Origin: Proteobacteria bacterium UBA1673
GTDB taxonomy: Bacteria > Pseudomonadota > Gammaproteobacteria > Comchoanobacterales > Comchoanobacteraceae
DNA: 5,909 nt
NCBI GenBank assembly: GCA_002320385.1
Contig: DCKN01000002.1
Location: 1-5,909 of the forward strand
Reading direction: 5' to 3'
Shown one piece after another: positions 5,704 to 5,909 of the stretch. The position numbers were made by a program, and so were the translations under genes. Positions within the stretch are counted from its first letter, which is position 1, and every line of letters begins with the position of its first letter. Below the pieces are notes generated by a model. It made no database searches and was not told the DNA's origin. It saw nothing but the letters and a program-made list of their open reading frames with translations.

Positions 5704-5909
5704 TTAAACCTCAGACGCTTCCTCGGCAAAGGGGCTCACCAGCGCATCACTGGATACTTCGGTTTTAGACTTCAACTCAGCCATACCACCGAGCTCATTA
5801 GCCAAAAACTGCATCAGTTCATTGTACAAGGGCGCCAATAAAGCAATTTCTGTCATCATCTTATCTCTAGGACTTTCAGAGTCATCCAGATCTTTTTCTA
5901 AGTCCAAGT
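5704..5909 (-). CDS. Unrecognised acidic protein, C-terminal part
   Basis: An open frame on the minus strand runs from the right edge to TAA at 5704-5706 and covers about 68 codons. The frame is open to the edge, so the gene probably begins outside. Within the window a start is also possible at the paired ATG codons around 5857 (start of MMTEIALLAPLYNEL), but no strong RBS precedes them. The visible sequence is acidic at its beginning (LEKDLDDSESPRD), then has an amphipathic helix-like segment (TEIALLAPLYNELMQFLANELGG), and ends in a Ser/Glu/Ala-rich tail (SPFAEEASEV). No domain is recognised and no function is offered. It converges on the MFS gene. It may be a real gene end or a chance frame; the varied, non-repetitive composition favours coding. 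Confidence 0.5.
   Translation of the reverse strand, partial: LDLEKDLDDSESPRDKMMTEIALLAPLYNELMQFLANELGGMAELKSKTEVSSDALVSPFAEEASEV

Noticed and set aside
1..5909. tRNA, rRNA, CRISPR arrays, insertion sequences, phage or defence genes
   Set aside because: I looked for clover-leaf cores, regularly spaced repeats, terminal inverted repeats and transposase or integrase motifs and saw none.

Overview
The window reads as ordinary chromosomal DNA from a Gammaproteobacterium, moderately AT-rich by eye. The main clues are: a uroporphyrinogen decarboxylase of gammaproteobacterial type; a MurU-type peptidoglycan-recycling nucleotidyltransferase; a small CHCC zinc-finger protein of the proteobacterial type; an aromatic amino acid permease tail of the HAAAP/TyrP type; and an MFS carrier resembling those common in Legionella, Coxiella and Francisella relatives. 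The host assignment (a Legionellales- or Francisella-like, possibly host-associated bacterium) is inference from remembered family resemblance, not from a search.

Layout. Positions 1-296 (+) hold the C-terminal end of an aromatic amino acid permease. It is followed 15 bp later by hemE (312-1424, +) with a strong GGGGG ribosome binding site. The two are probably co-transcribed. A candidate hairpin plus T-rich tail at 1485-1519 may end this unit. It overlaps the stop of the convergent gene murU (1512-2192, -). Upstream of murU on the same strand, across a 138-bp gap, lies a two-gene unit: a periplasmic adaptor (HlyD/membrane fusion) protein (2548-3771, -) whose TGA is one base before the ATG of a 71-residue CHCC zinc-finger protein (2331-2546, -). 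A 431-bp non-coding divergent region (3772-4202) separates this from an MFS transporter (4203-5525, +). It contains a tandem decamer, AT-rich palindromes and a candidate extended -10 promoter. The last 206 bp hold the C-terminal end of an unrecognised acidic protein on the minus strand, convergent with the MFS gene.

Functionally this is a set of separate household and transport functions: heme synthesis, amino acid uptake, cell-wall sugar salvage, an envelope export adaptor without its pump, and solute transport. I see no phage, transposon, CRISPR, toxin-antitoxin or defence genes and no tRNA or rRNA. I found no convincing previously undescribed system. The points most worth a second look are unusual residues in otherwise well-kept motifs of HemE and MurU, the translational coupling of an orphan adaptor to a zinc-finger protein, and the structured divergent promoter region.
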